From Caldithrix abyssi DSM 13497 (lineage in GTDB: Bacteria > Electryoneota > AABM5-125-24 > Hatepunaeales > Hatepunaeaceae): a stretch of 64,000 bases of DNA. The notes below the pieces were generated by a model, which was not told the DNA's origin, did not search any database, and saw only the letters and a list, made by a program, of their open reading frames with translations. A program made the translations under genes and the position numbers. Numbering within the stretch: the stretch's first letter is position 1; the number at the start of each line of letters is the position of its first letter. Below are positions 7,692-16,724 of this stretch, piece after piece. The stretch lies in the NCBI GenBank assembly GCA_945865405.1, contig CAMBDS010000005.1, positions 52,986 through 116,985 on the forward strand, in the 5' to 3' direction.

Positions 7692-9668
7692 TTAATTTTC
7701 CTCTATGGTGATGCTTTTCGCCAACTTACGCACTCGTTCTGCGAGAGGGGAGTTGGGAAAGTCGAGCAACAAATTATCGTAGTATTTCCTCGCTCGAATC
7801 TGGTCTGACAGAACAGTCTGAGCCAATACCCCAGCTTCGTAAAGGGCTTTGTCTTTGCGGATTACTTCACCATCAATGGCGATCAACCTGTCAAGATCCT
7901 TCAACACCAGCGCAGTCTCTCCACGTTCATATTGCAAGTCGATTTTTCGCCAAAGCGCTTCCTCAACTATTCGTGAATTAGCTCCTTTCGAGGCAAGGCT
8001 ATCGAGCAACATCGACGCCTCTTTCGGCTTGCCAAGCAATGCCAGCATATCTGCCTGTCCCAGCAACTTCAAGACTTCAGGCGACTCCTTCAAACCATCG
8101 AGGAGCGATGCAAGTTCCAACACCTCATTGCTCATTTCAGCGGAAGGGTCGGCGGCGAGCAACGCGTCTGCCTGTTTTTTAGCCTCTTCAAGATCACCTT
8201 GCCTGAAGGCGAGTCTTGCAAGTTCGAAGCGAGCTTGAGGGGCTGCATTGGCACGTGTCCCTGAAAGCTTGACGACCTTTTCGAGTTCCTTACGGGCGAG
8301 GTCGAATCGCGCCTCCAACTGGTAGGTCAACGCAAGCGCTATCTCGACCTCTTCCAGATTGACTCCAGGTGCCACGGATCCTTTGCGGGCAAGCGAGAGA
8401 GCTTTCTCGAAGTATTCACGGGAAACTGCAGGAGGCTGACGCTTTAGAACTGAGTATTTGCCGAGCAGGTAGTTCGCCTCGATAATGGCATCAAGCGGCG
8501 CTCCGGGAACAAGTACCAGCCTGCTCGATGCTTCAGCACTGTCAATTTTGGAAAGACTTTCCCAAGTCTTTGCTATTTTTAGCAAGGTTCGGTAGCGAGT
8601 CTCTGTTGGAACATCACCTTTTAGAAACTCATTGTAAGCAGATAATGCAAGAATCGGCTCATCTTCCTCCGCCAATTTCTGCGCGATTTCCAAAAGGATT
8701 TTGCGGTCAGAGCTGCCTGTCTGATCGAGTTGACGATACGCCACGAGGGAATTGGCGTAGTCGCGTGAACGAAAAAGTAAATTGGCCTTGAGCTCTAAGA
8801 ATGGAGCTATGGTTCTCTTGTCGGTGCTTTTCAACCGAAGGTCGATAGTCTTCAGGACAAGCGAATCGCCACCTGGTTCATTCATGATATCGCCGAGAGT
8901 CCCCGTAACGTAGGAGAGGTTCTCGGTCGCCTCTTCGAGGTTTAGCAAATACTCTGCTACCGCAGTTTCCCAGTCCATCCTAACTTCGGCAAACTGAGCA
9001 ATTTCTCTTGAAAAAAGATGCTTGTCGTTTGAATCGTTGCGGGCACGCTTTAAAAGGGCAATCGCCTCATCACCGTGACGTTGCGAGTAAAGAACGTTGG
9101 CGATGTTGCGGTAGATACTTGGCAAGCCTTTGTAAATCGAAATCTGGCGATCAATTTCAGTCATAGCTGCCTGATCTCTGCCTGCTGCGAACAACACCTC
9201 AATTTTATCTGCAGCCATGGTTGCCGGGTCGATCCCCATTGTGCCACTGGCAGCAATTTTGATCGAGGCGTCGATAAACGCAAGCGCTTCATCGAACCTC
9301 GATAGACTGGTCAGGGCGCGACGAATCCCGCCATAAGCTGCATAGTCGTCCTTGCGCTCTTTGCGTATCGATTGCCATAGTTCCAACGCCTTCGACCAAT
9401 CTCCATCAGCCTCGGCAAGACGGGCGGCTCGCGAAAGTTTGTAAATCTCCTGGGCTTTGGCTTGCTCTTGAGGATTTGGCTGATTGGATGGATTCGATGC
9501 AGGAGGCAGGAGGCGAGGTGGTCTTGCCGGTGGTGGATCAGCGGCGATTACATTGGAGGCGAAGATAATCGAAAGTAGCAGTGTAAACGAAAGTATCCTA
9601 TCTCGAACGACGAAATAGCGACACAAGAAAGTTTCGCAGTCGGACAGCATGGCGTCAAATATAGACAT
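7692..9668 (-). CDS. Exported tetratricopeptide repeat protein
   Basis: This 658-residue protein has a hydrophobic segment near residues 25-43 (FTLLLSIIFASNVIA) followed by a proline-rich stretch, as in a signal peptide with a long N-terminus. The rest is alpha-helical with many 34-residue TPR-like repeats (AARLAEADGDWSKAL, ARLAFRQGDLEEA, AMTEIDRQISIY types). The last repeats resemble YbgF/BamD-type periplasmic TPRs (ARKYYDNLLLDFPNSPLAERVRKL). It is probably a periplasmic or outer-membrane-associated scaffold. It sits just downstream of the E2 gene with a 39-bp gap, but no functional link is evident. Confidence 0.8.
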   Translation of the reverse strand: MSIFDAMLSDCETFLCRYFVVRDRILSFTLLLSIIFASNVIAADPPPARPPRLLPPASNPSNQPNPQEQAKAQEIYKLSRAARLAEADGDWSKALELWQSIRKERKDDYAAYGGIRRALTSLSRFDEALAFIDASIKIAASGTMGIDPATMAADKIEVLFAAGRDQAAMTEIDRQISIYKGLPSIYRNIANVLYSQRHGDEAIALLKRARNDSNDKHLFSREIAQFAEVRMDWETAVAEYLLNLEEATENLSYVTGTLGDIMNEPGGDSLVLKTIDLRLKSTDKRTIAPFLELKANLLFRSRDYANSLVAYRQLDQTGSSDRKILLEIAQKLAEEDEPILALSAYNEFLKGDVPTETRYRTLLKIAKTWESLSKIDSAEASSRLVLVPGAPLDAIIEANYLLGKYSVLKRQPPAVSREYFEKALSLARKGSVAPGVNLEEVEIALALTYQLEARFDLARKELEKVVKLSGTRANAAPQARFELARLAFRQGDLEEAKKQADALLAADPSAEMSNEVLELASLLDGLKESPEVLKLLGQADMLALLGKPKEASMLLDSLASKGANSRIVEEALWRKIDLQYERGETALVLKDLDRLIAIDGEVIRKDKALYEAGVLAQTVLSDQIRARKYYDNLLLDFPNSPLAERVRKLAKSITIEEN

Positions 9669-9707
9669 CTGACGCCATGCTGCAGCGAACTGTTTTGCCG
9701 GAAAAGG

Positions 9708-11252
9708 TCACCCTTCGAATGCCTCGAGGACTTGGGCCAACCTTGCCATAAAACGACCTGCCATCGCACCATCGATGATGCGGTGGTCATAAGAAAGGGA
9801 CATCACCATAATCGGTTTGATACCGATTACGTCACCCTCGGGGGTCTCGATGACAACGGGGCGCTTCTTGATTGCACCGGTGCCGAGAATTGCCACCTGG
9901 GGCTGGTTGATGATTGGCGCGCCGGCGACGTTTCCAAAGACGCCGACATTCGTCACAGTAAAGGTCCCGCCGGTCACATCGTTCGGGTCGAGACGGCTGG
10001 ATCGCGCCTTTTCTGCAAGGTCATTCAAACCTCTGGCAACACCTGTCAAGCTAAGCGCATCGACGCCCTTGATAACAGGTACAATCAAGCCACCACCAGG
10101 CAGTTCGACGGCAAAGCCGAGGTTGATCTGCTTGCGAAGGATCATGTTGTAGCCATCGACCGAAGCATTCACGTAGGGGAATTCTTTCAGTGCCTTGGCT
10201 GTGCAGTAGAGCAGGTAGGAGGTATAGGTAAGATTTACGCCTTCCTGTGCCTTGAAACTGTCCTTGTTCTTCTCACGATGGCGGACAATACGGCTCATGT
10301 CAACTTCGGTAAAAGAGACCACATGCGGCGAAGTGTGAACTGAACGAACCATGTGGTCGGCAATTGCCCGTCTCATGCGATCCATTTCGACAACTGTGTC
10401 GTTTGCGCCAACCCAGACTGACCCGGATGGAGCGGCTGCAGGTGCCGATGGAGCGGTAGGTTTACTGATAACTTTGGCATCGGGAAGTGGTGCTGGCGGC
10501 AACGCGCGAGGCTCTGGTTGAGCCTTACGTTGTGCAACATAGCCAAGCACATCCTGTTTGGTGACGCGGCCTCCCTGACCAGTACCGACCATACTGTTAA
10601 GTTCAGTCATGGAGACACCTTCGTCCGCCATAATCCTCTGAACCAACGGACTGAGGAAGTTGGAGGTCTTCTCAGCAGGAGCTGCTGCGGGGGCAGTAAC
10701 CGTAGCAGGTGCCGGTGCGGGGGCATCCGAGTGCCGCTTGAACTCCTTGATTACGAATCCACCTTCTGCGGAACCGTCGTGAGGGGACGATTCCTGCGAT
10801 GATGGCCTTCCGACGACGACCGTATCGCCGACTGCCTCTTTGCCAGCACCTTGGATGCCAACGTCACTGGCAGCGCCTCGTGCGGCGTCACTTGCAGCAA
10901 CTTCAGTGCCGGACGTGCTTATGATAGCCGTAGTTCCACTCGTGCTTGCCGGAGGAGTGGCTGCGGGAGCCGTTGCTTGAGGAGCAGCCGCCTGAGGGGT
11001 TGCCGCCGCGGTTGCATCAGTTTCGATGATGGCGAGGAGGGTCTTAATTGCAACGGTAGCTCCCTCCTGTACAAGGATTTGGGCGATTTTGCCTGTCGCA
11101 GGCGATGGGATCTCGGTATCGACTTTGTCCGTCGATATTTCGAGGATATCCTCGTCCACGACGACGGAGTCGCCGACGCCTTTGCGCCATTTCAGGATTG
11201 TCCCTTCGGCGATTGACTCGCCCATTTGGGGCATGACCATTTCTACTTTCAT
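9708..11252 (-). CDS. pdhC: 2-oxo acid dehydrogenase E2 component (dihydrolipoyl acyltransferase)
   Basis: E2 forms the core of a 2-oxo acid dehydrogenase complex and passes the acyl group from lipoate to CoA. Residues 1-77 are one lipoyl domain with the lipoylated Lys43 (STDKVDTE). A long Ala/Pro/Thr linker follows, then a peripheral subunit-binding domain (LSPLVQRIMADEGV, GRVTKQDV), a second linker, and the catalytic domain ending with the active-site SYDHRIIDG (His490, Asp494). The 514-residue length is normal. E1 alpha/beta and E3 genes lie 5-13 kb upstream on the same strand and lipA/lipB are between, so a pyruvate or branched-chain complex is likely. The substrate cannot be fixed from sequence. 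Confidence 0.93.
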   Translation of the reverse strand: MKVEMVMPQMGESIAEGTILKWRKGVGDSVVVDEDILEISTDKVDTEIPSPATGKIAQILVQEGATVAIKTLLAIIETDATAAATPQAAAPQATAPAATPPASTSGTTAIISTSGTEVAASDAARGAASDVGIQGAGKEAVGDTVVVGRPSSQESSPHDGSAEGGFVIKEFKRHSDAPAPAPATVTAPAAAPAEKTSNFLSPLVQRIMADEGVSMTELNSMVGTGQGGRVTKQDVLGYVAQRKAQPEPRALPPAPLPDAKVISKPTAPSAPAAAPSGSVWVGANDTVVEMDRMRRAIADHMVRSVHTSPHVVSFTEVDMSRIVRHREKNKDSFKAQEGVNLTYTSYLLYCTAKALKEFPYVNASVDGYNMILRKQINLGFAVELPGGGLIVPVIKGVDALSLTGVARGLNDLAEKARSSRLDPNDVTGGTFTVTNVGVFGNVAGAPIINQPQVAILGTGAIKKRPVVIETPEGDVIGIKPIMVMSLSYDHRIIDGAMAGRFMARLAQVLEAFEG

Positions 11253-11305
11253 GGGGCCTCTATAAGAATCTTAAGGGTTTTGTGATAATAAAAGGTTGTT
11301 GAGTT

Positions 11306-11635
11306 CTAATTATTGTGAAACGTGTTGAGAATGTAATGCTTACATAACGTGAATTTTCTAAACATCTCAGCGAAGCAATCGGCTGATTCTACTCGACCTG
11401 CAGCAATGTCTTCCTGGGCCTCGGCAATCGCTTCTCGCCATTGTGGTGTGAGGAGATACACCTCGTCGCGAGGAACAATCTCAGCGGAGATGAGAATTAT
11501 ATCTCCGTTGCGCACTTCGAATAGAAGATCGTCACCGGGACCGACTACTGCTTCCGCGGCGATGCTGGCGGGGAGAGTCAGCCGGTTATGGGATTTGAGT
11601 TGAAGTGAAGTTGGTATGGGGGTAGCCTCAACCAT
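11306..11635 (-). CDS. AbrB/MazE-like swapped-hairpin protein (possible antitoxin)
   Basis: This small protein of about 109 residues has an N-terminal segment QLKSHNRLTLPASIAAEAVVGPGDDLLFEVRNGDIIL, split as QLKSHNRLTLPASI and GPGDDLLFEV, which fits the AbrB-type fold of antitoxins and transition-state regulators. The C-terminal half (YLLTPQWREAIAEAQEDI) resembles the tails of antitoxins paired with PIN or RelE toxins, but no toxin gene is adjacent. Candidate starts are ATG 11635, 11647 or 11677. All overlap the end of the upstream protease gene, and I prefer 11635. A residual toxin-antitoxin component or a local regulator is inference. Confidence 0.6.
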   Translation of the reverse strand: MVEATPIPTSLQLKSHNRLTLPASIAAEAVVGPGDDLLFEVRNGDIILISAEIVPRDEVYLLTPQWREAIAEAQEDIAAGRVESADCFAEMFRKFTLCKHYILNTFHNN

Positions 11636-12641
11636 TCCGTCTTTCATAAATTTCTGGCTTCGAGTCCAAAGAGCCAATTAGGTAGAAATTATGATTGAAC
11701 AGATCGCACAAGAATTGGACTCGTGTTAGAAGCGAATATGCTCGGCTGCCAAAATCATAGATTGGAGAGCCTATTTTTATCATACCGCTACCAAAGACAC
11801 CTGCCGCCTCTTCTGAGTCGATCACGAACCCGTGATCTTTGTATTCATAGACTAGTTTGTTCGCAATCGACTCTGGGTCACGACCACCCAAATTGTCCTG
11901 ATGCAACTTAAGTAATCTTACTCCATATTGAACAGCGGACTCTGCGACTCTTTCATAATAGCCTAAGTCTATGGGATTCTTCATGGTGCGGCTGAGATAG
12001 TCAGCTATCATCGGTGCAGCTCCAGGATATTTTTCAGTGAGACCCGCAAGATGTTCAACTGCGTTCTTAAGGCCAAGTGCGGGAAAGTTTTTTATTTGTG
12101 GATCAATAGGCCCGAGTTCACTCAAGTCGCCCATATGTATTTCGTCTGCGGCACAACAAATCAGTGTCGCCGCCGATTTCGCCAGCCTTGGAACAACAAC
12201 TATGAACTTGTCGTTGGAGTATTTCCGACATACCTTGCCAATAAGATATGCTGGATTCACAACTCCACCAGTTGAATATAACAACATCAGCAATGGCTTC
12301 TTCTCTTTAAAGCCTCTTACTGCTGAATAGACCTTATCTGCATCTGAAGGAACCAATTGACCTTCATCAAAATGAATGAGAAAGTTGTGTTTGATCAATG
12401 AAGCGTCACCAGCCAGTGATTCACGAAGATGACGCATGATGAGATCCTTGAAATCATTTTTCAACTCATCTGAGGATCCTTCAGAAAGTGCCCCGCTTGC
12501 GGCCTCGAAAAGTTGATTAAGACTCACGGCTGGTGGTGATTCAACCTCACTCCGGTGCGACTCGTTGAGTTCGTCTCCATTGTCTGTGTTCGTTTTGTTT
12601 GCAGCTTGGCGCTTTTCATGGTGATCAGCTTTTCTCGCCAA
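11628..12641 (-). CDS. Clp-fold serine protease of the SDH/SppA-like family
   Basis: The 337-residue protein has the crotonase/ClpP-like core of the serine dehydrogenase proteinase family. LLMLLYSTGGVVNPAYLI is followed by IVVVPRLAKSAATLI with the nucleophile Ser156, then ADEIHMGDLSELGPIDPQI. The first 80 residues are charged and poorly conserved-looking. A TTG start at 12641 sits behind AGGAGGG. There is no signal peptide or membrane segment, so it should act in the cytoplasm or on the membrane face. The AbrB-like gene overlaps its end and DUF2188 precedes it, suggesting a small accessory operon. Confidence 0.8.
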   Translation of the reverse strand: MARKADHHEKRQAANKTNTDNGDELNESHRSEVESPPAVSLNQLFEAASGALSEGSSDELKNDFKDLIMRHLRESLAGDASLIKHNFLIHFDEGQLVPSDADKVYSAVRGFKEKKPLLMLLYSTGGVVNPAYLIGKVCRKYSNDKFIVVVPRLAKSAATLICCAADEIHMGDLSELGPIDPQIKNFPALGLKNAVEHLAGLTEKYPGAAPMIADYLSRTMKNPIDLGYYERVAESAVQYGVRLLKLHQDNLGGRDPESIANKLVYEYKDHGFVIDSEEAAGVFGSGMIKIGSPIYDFGSRAYSLLTRVQFLCDLFNHNFYLIGSLDSKPEIYERRNG

Positions 12642-12684
12642 CGCACCCTCCTAATTGTTCAAATGGATTGCAGTGTTCCATGCT

Positions 12685-12933
12685 TTAGTGTTCTCTGTCT
12701 TTTGGGGGATTCGGGTCATTACCGGGAGTGATGGTATCCTTACTACGGAACTTACCATCTCGTCCACTGGTTGTAAGTTCGCCTCCTCCTTGATTCTTGA
12801 GCATGTCTCGTGCCGTGGTCTCGGCATCACGCTGGGTTTTGTGGATGCTTGATGCACGGTCAGAATCATTCCGCTTGTTCACCCAAGCGCCATCAACGCG
12901 TTTGAATACCGTTCGGTCCTGTCCTTTACTCAT
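12685..12933 (-). CDS. DUF2188 domain protein
   Basis: This 82-residue protein matches the DUF2188 pattern: a VFKRVDGAWVNKR strand pair, RASSIHKTQRDAETTARDML helix (given here as ASSIHKTQ and AETTARDML), a GGGELTTSGRDGKFRSKDT turn region and a final NDPNPPKD. The start ATG at 12933 follows GGAAAGAGAA. DUF2188 proteins are small, often found near stress or accessory genes, and have no assigned biochemical role known to me. It is 43 bp upstream of the protease gene on the same strand and likely co-transcribed. Confidence 0.8.
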   Translation of the reverse strand: MSKGQDRTVFKRVDGAWVNKRNDSDRASSIHKTQRDAETTARDMLKNQGGGELTTSGRDGKFRSKDTITPGNDPNPPKDREH

Positions 12934-12990
12934 TTCTCTTTCCTCTGTGATTTTGGTTGATCCTCACTCTAACCGTTCCCCAATTCCTAC

Positions 12991-13854
12991 CTACCTCCCC
13001 CTTCTCTGCCCCCACTGCACCCCCACAATAATCAGTGCAGCTCCGATGGCTGTTCCCCAGCCAAAAGTCTCATGTAGCAAAGGCACGGCAATAATAGTCG
13101 TCGTTACAGACTCAAGATATATGTAAATGCCAGCCTTAACCGCGCCAATCTGAGACAGCCCTACATTCCAGAGCCAATGCGCAATCGTCCCCGGGACAGC
13201 AAGAAACAACAGCCACCACCACACTGCCGTTGATAAGTCAGGTAACCTGGTTATAGTATCTGATACGATGAGACCGGCAATTCCCACGAACGTCAAAGGA
13301 GTATAAACCAAGAGCGTCACAAGTAACGGCCCGCGTCGTCGGGTGATGTCCCTTATCGAAATGGCATAAATTGCCCAATTGATTGCCGAAAACAGAACCA
13401 TCCAGTCGCCAATGCTCCGTAACCAACCAAGGTCTGCCAAACGACCTTTCGAAACTAACAATATCACCCCGATAGTCGCTATCGAGATGCCAATGATCGT
13501 TTCCCTCCCGAGGTGCTCCTTCAGCACCAGCGCCCCAAGTAGGGCTATCGCCAGCGGCGAAACGGCTACCAGCCATGCTGTATTGGTCGCGGTGGTCATC
13601 GTCAACGCGTAGGCTTGCGCAAGAAATTGCAGCACCAACATCACAGAGGCAAACAGAAGCCGGGGTAGGTCACTCCGCTCAATTTTCCACGAGACACGAC
13701 TGAAATAAACAAGCAGTGCAAGTAGCGGTAATCCGACGATAAACCGAAGCCCGATGATCTCGATAGGTACCAATTGCTGAAGGCATATCTTTATTGCTAT
13801 AAAGGTACCTCCCCATATCACCACAGCAATCAACAGCGAAAGGTGAGCTATCAA
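12991..13854 (-). CDS. EamA/DMT family transporter
   Basis: The 287-residue protein has ten predicted membrane helices in two homologous EamA halves. The first begins LLIAVVIWGGTFIAIK, and the second covers the WAIYAISIRDITRR region and later helices, ending in GAALIIVGVQWGQRRGR. It exports or exchanges small metabolites across the inner membrane; the substrate is unknown. The likely start is TTG at 13854, six bases after AAGGG. An ATG at 13858 is in another frame. It lies between lipA and DUF2188 and seems unrelated to either. Confidence 0.88.
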   Translation of the reverse strand: MIAHLSLLIAVVIWGGTFIAIKICLQQLVPIEIIGLRFIVGLPLLALLVYFSRVSWKIERSDLPRLLFASVMLVLQFLAQAYALTMTTATNTAWLVAVSPLAIALLGALVLKEHLGRETIIGISIATIGVILLVSKGRLADLGWLRSIGDWMVLFSAINWAIYAISIRDITRRRGPLLVTLLVYTPLTFVGIAGLIVSDTITRLPDLSTAVWWWLLFLAVPGTIAHWLWNVGLSQIGAVKAGIYIYLESVTTTIIAVPLLHETFGWGTAIGAALIIVGVQWGQRRGR

Positions 13855-13953
13855 TCATAACCCTTAAAAAGATTCAAGTCGATTAACAATTCCCTTTCTC
13901 GTGAGAATGACAAAATCTCGACCTACTGGCGGATTCGGAATTCGTCCTACAAA

Positions 13954-14934
13954 TCACACCTCCAGAACCTCCATCCCTGCCACGTTCCCCAATTTCATCC
14001 CGTATTTTTCGACAGCCTCTTCCGCCTTGTAGGAGCTTCTGACCAGCGGGCCTGACGCGACATGGTCGAAGCCTATCGAATAGGCGAACGCGGCAAGCTC
14101 GTCGAACTCGCGCGGCTCAACGTAGCGGGCAATAGGGGCGTGCTCGGCTGTCGGGCGAAGGTACTGCCCCACCGTTAGTGAACGCACTCCGTGCGTGCGG
14201 AGATCCCGCAGCACGTCGTAAACCTCAGTCATTTCCTCGCCGATGCCGATAAACATACCCGACTTTGTCACGAGACCCCGGTCAGAGAATGCCTTCAATA
14301 AATTGAGCGACCTCTGGTACTCAGCACCCGGGCGAATGCGACGGTAGAGCCTCGGAACGGTCTCGATGTTGTGGTTGAGGACGTTGGGCGGGTCTTGCAT
14401 GATGACATCGACGGCTGTGACTTTTTTGCGGAAGTCAGGCACAAGGCATTCGATTCCGACGCAGGGGATGGCTTTGCGCAACTCTCTGATGACTTCGACG
14501 AAGTGCTGAGCGCCTCCGTCGGGAAGGTCGTCGCGGTCAACCGACGTCACAACAACCCACTTCAGCTTCATCTGTGCGGCGGCTTCGGCGAGGCGGCGCG
14601 GTTCATCAAAGTCGAGTGCCTCGGGCTTGCCGGTGGCGATGTTGCAGAAGCGACAGCCGCGGGTGCAGATCTCGCCCATGACCATGAAGGTAGCTGTGCC
14701 GCGCCCCCAGCACTCGCCGATGTTCGGGCAGCGAGCCGAGCGGCAAACGGTGTTGAGCTTCTGGTCTTTCAGCAGTCCGGCAACCTCACCGAAGACTTCG
14801 CTATTGGCGAGCTTGATCTTTAGCCAGGGGGGCTTGGGTTGATTGATGAGCGGCGCGACCTGAACGGCGACGCCATCCTCACCATTGAGCGGGGTGATGG
14901 GTTGCTTAAGGGTTGTTATTAGGGTTTGGGGCAT
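13954..14934 (-). CDS. lipA: Lipoyl synthase LipA
   Basis: LipA inserts two sulfur atoms into octanoyl groups on lipoyl domains by radical SAM chemistry. The auxiliary cluster motif is CRSARCPNIGEC, the radical SAM motif is CTRGCRFC, and the conserved RSSYKA lies near the C-terminus. The length of 326 residues is normal with a slightly long N-terminus. It works on the E2 protein encoded downstream and uses octanoyl groups placed by LipB, also in this window. Confidence 0.97.
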   Translation of the reverse strand: MPQTLITTLKQPITPLNGEDGVAVQVAPLINQPKPPWLKIKLANSEVFGEVAGLLKDQKLNTVCRSARCPNIGECWGRGTATFMVMGEICTRGCRFCNIATGKPEALDFDEPRRLAEAAAQMKLKWVVVTSVDRDDLPDGGAQHFVEVIRELRKAIPCVGIECLVPDFRKKVTAVDVIMQDPPNVLNHNIETVPRLYRRIRPGAEYQRSLNLLKAFSDRGLVTKSGMFIGIGEEMTEVYDVLRDLRTHGVRSLTVGQYLRPTAEHAPIARYVEPREFDELAAFAYSIGFDHVASGPLVRSSYKAEEAVEKYGMKLGNVAGMEVLEV

Positions 14935-15175
14935 TGTGTGGTTATTTAGTGCGAGAAATATGCTATTTGTTTTGATTTGTTTTTGTAGTCTGTTGTGTGC
15001 CTTGGTCCCTTAAGCGTCGACGCAGATTTCGAGGCCGCTTCGCCAAAAAAGGGCGTAACTCTGATACGAAATCTGAAACTTGTGGACTAACTTTTCATCA
15101 TCCATATCTGCATAAAAGTAGCCTCCTGCTGTTAGTGGACTTTGGATTTCGCAATGAGGCTTCCTCTGAGTTCAG

Positions 15176-15706
15176 TCACTTTTCAATTGTCTCACGCATT
15201 GCCCGTGTCCATCGTTGAGTTTCATCGCTTGTCAGACTATTAATCCACATACAGGCATGTTTTGCAAAATCCATGATTACCGTAATCGGTTCATTTGCTG
15301 GAGCATTTGGTGATGCTAAGGCTTCTCGAAGTGAACCGAACAACTTAAAAGAAAGAAAAACATCTCGATCTGATGCAGAAAGCTCGTAATCTATGTTGTG
15401 CGCAAATTTGTTTCTTATGCGATTTAACCGAACTATATACTCCAAGACTTGGTTAATAAAGGTATCTTTGCCTTTTAGAAGAGTGGCCTTCTGAAGGAAA
15501 GTCAACCGAGCATTTACCAAGTCACCTAAATTTGGATTGCGTGATCTTAATGCCTTATTTATGTAATACTCTAGCACCAAATGGGCCTTCAGAATTTGTG
15601 AGGCTTGCGACATTGGCTTACTCCAAAGTGTATTGAACTCTGAAATTGCATCATCGACTTCTTTATTGACTTTCGCCTTACCTCCAGAGAGCTCAATATA
15701 TCTCAA
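15176..15706 (-). CDS. HEPN-like protein
   Basis: The 176-residue protein is all-helical and contains RNKFAH (Arg98 to His103), the R-x4-6-H motif typical of HEPN domains, many of which are RNases in toxin-antitoxin or abortive infection systems. It starts with TTG at 15706 overlapping the upstream stop (TTGA), so it is translationally coupled to the 83-residue ORF, which itself overlaps a MNT nucleotidyltransferase gene. MNT-HEPN pairs are a known toxin-antitoxin type, but this protein is longer than HepT and is not the usual DUF86 sequence. The toxin role is inferred. Confidence 0.6.
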   Translation of the reverse strand: MRYIELSGGKAKVNKEVDDAISEFNTLWSKPMSQASQILKAHLVLEYYINKALRSRNPNLGDLVNARLTFLQKATLLKGKDTFINQVLEYIVRLNRIRNKFAHNIDYELSASDRDVFLSFKLFGSLREALASPNAPANEPITVIMDFAKHACMWINSLTSDETQRWTRAMRETIEK

Positions 15707-15954
15707 AGCGACGAGCTGTAGATCAGGAAAGTTCTCAATACTCGTGATCTTCTCTCGATTCCCTTACTTTTATCAACATATTCAATGTTTTCAACGTGAT
15801 TATCGTTCAATTCCAAAATAAGTTCCACTATTGCTTTCTTCACGATTTTTATCCATACAATTGGATTCCAGAGGCAAATTGATGCCTGATTGACGGCCTC
15901 AAGCATATCATGAAAAGCATGCTTAGACTCGTCCATATACCTGCTGCTGCTCAT
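15703..15954 (-). CDS. Small protein between nucleotidyltransferase and HEPN genes, unrecognised
   Basis: An 83-residue frame starts at ATG 15954, inside the end of the nucleotidyltransferase gene, and ends by overlapping the HEPN start. It is helical in appearance (WIKIVKKAIVELILEL), with no motif I recognise and no R-x4-H motif. The overlaps on both sides suggest a real gene in a three-gene unit. A shortened, degraded HepT-like or substrate-binding subunit is another reading. Confidence 0.45.
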   Translation of the reverse strand: MSSSRYMDESKHAFHDMLEAVNQASICLWNPIVWIKIVKKAIVELILELNDNHVENIEYVDKSKGIERRSRVLRTFLIYSSSL

Positions 15955-16261
15955 GCTGAATGCGTTCGCGTCTAAATCGATTTCTCATATCTCTAACGCT
16001 TCTGGCCGTGAAAAGATCAACGTCCCTTCCTAATATGCTTTCAAGCTCGATCTGCATCCTGATATGGCCATTTAAGCTCGGCGTCGCCCCCGCCTCAAAA
16101 TCAACGATGATATCGACGTCGCTGTCCGCGCGAAAGTCGTCCCGCAACGCCGAACCGAAGAGCGAGAACTCCGTGATCCGGTGGCGGAGGCAGAAGTCGG
16201 CAATGGTCTCCTCTGACACGCCGAGGCGGTCAAGAAGGTATTTTGATTCGGGTTCAAGCAT
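15923..16261 (-). CDS. MNT-type minimal nucleotidyltransferase
   Basis: This 112-residue protein carries the polymerase-beta nucleotidyltransferase signature GSALRDD...DSDVD (Gly36-Ser37, Asp48, Asp50), preceded by an ITEFSLF strand. The family (MntA type) adds AMP to HEPN toxins and so silences them. It is first in a three-gene minus-strand unit with an 83-residue ORF and a HEPN-like protein. Its length and N-terminal helix (MLEPESKYLLDRLG) are usual for the family. The antitoxin role is inferred from context. Confidence 0.8.
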   Translation of the reverse strand: MLEPESKYLLDRLGVSEETIADFCLRHRITEFSLFGSALRDDFRADSDVDIIVDFEAGATPSLNGHIRMQIELESILGRDVDLFTARSVRDMRNRFRRERIQHEQQQVYGRV

Positions 16262-16339
16262 TGGAGATTGCTTTTGCTTTTAATTCAAATAAATGAGTCA
16301 TTGTCAACCTTCGCGGATTGACAATAACTGTAAAGTGAA

Positions 16340-16371
16340 TCAGGTGTCACCCCTTCGAAGGTGACACCTGA
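16340..16371 (-). terminator. Strong hairpin after the rubrerythrin-like gene
   Basis: A perfect 12-bp stem (16340-16351 with 16360-16371) encloses an 8-base loop just beyond the end of the ferritin-like gene. No long T run follows on either strand, so it may be a terminator or an mRNA-stabilising hairpin. Confidence 0.55.
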
Positions 16372-16383
16372 TTGCAATCTTCG

Positions 16384-16629
16384 CTACATATCCCCGCCCA
16401 TTGCCTGACCAACCTCGCGGTCGGCTTTGATGTGGTTCCATTCACGCGTCAATGCCAGTTCGTGGGCAAGTTCTTCACTCGCAAGTTTCAGGAGTAACTG
16501 CTTCGACTCCTGCGAATGAGCCCAATTGGCTGCTTCGACGTAAAAATGATGCGCTTGAGATTCGCGCTTGATGGCGATGCGAAAGACATCGTCGATACTC
16601 GCTTCGGGGCGTAGTGTTTCGGTGGACAT
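16384..16629 (-). CDS. Rubrerythrin/ferritin-like small protein
   Basis: The protein is 81 residues from the ATG at 16629, which follows GGAG by six bases. It holds one half of a ferritin-like four-helix bundle: E-S-Q-A-H-H-F-Y in the first helix and EELAHE in the second, giving the Glu/His iron ligands. It would need to dimerise to make a di-iron site. Such small rubrerythrin-like proteins are linked to oxidative stress protection in anaerobes. It lies 95 bp downstream of pdhB and may be part of that transcript. The hairpin at 16340 follows it. Confidence 0.75.
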   Translation of the reverse strand: MSTETLRPEASIDDVFRIAIKRESQAHHFYVEAANWAHSQESKQLLLKLASEELAHELALTREWNHIKADREVGQAMGGDM

Positions 16630-16724
16630 TGTGACTCCAAGTCGGAAAGTTGGCAAGTCTGAAAGTCCAAAAAATTAGAGAGTCCTCTTGGGCTTTCTGA
16701 CTACCGGACTGTTCGACTTAATGA

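Noticed and set aside
14997..15218. 73-codon plus-strand frame after lipA
   Set aside because: No ribosome-binding site or motif, and it runs into the end of the HEPN gene.
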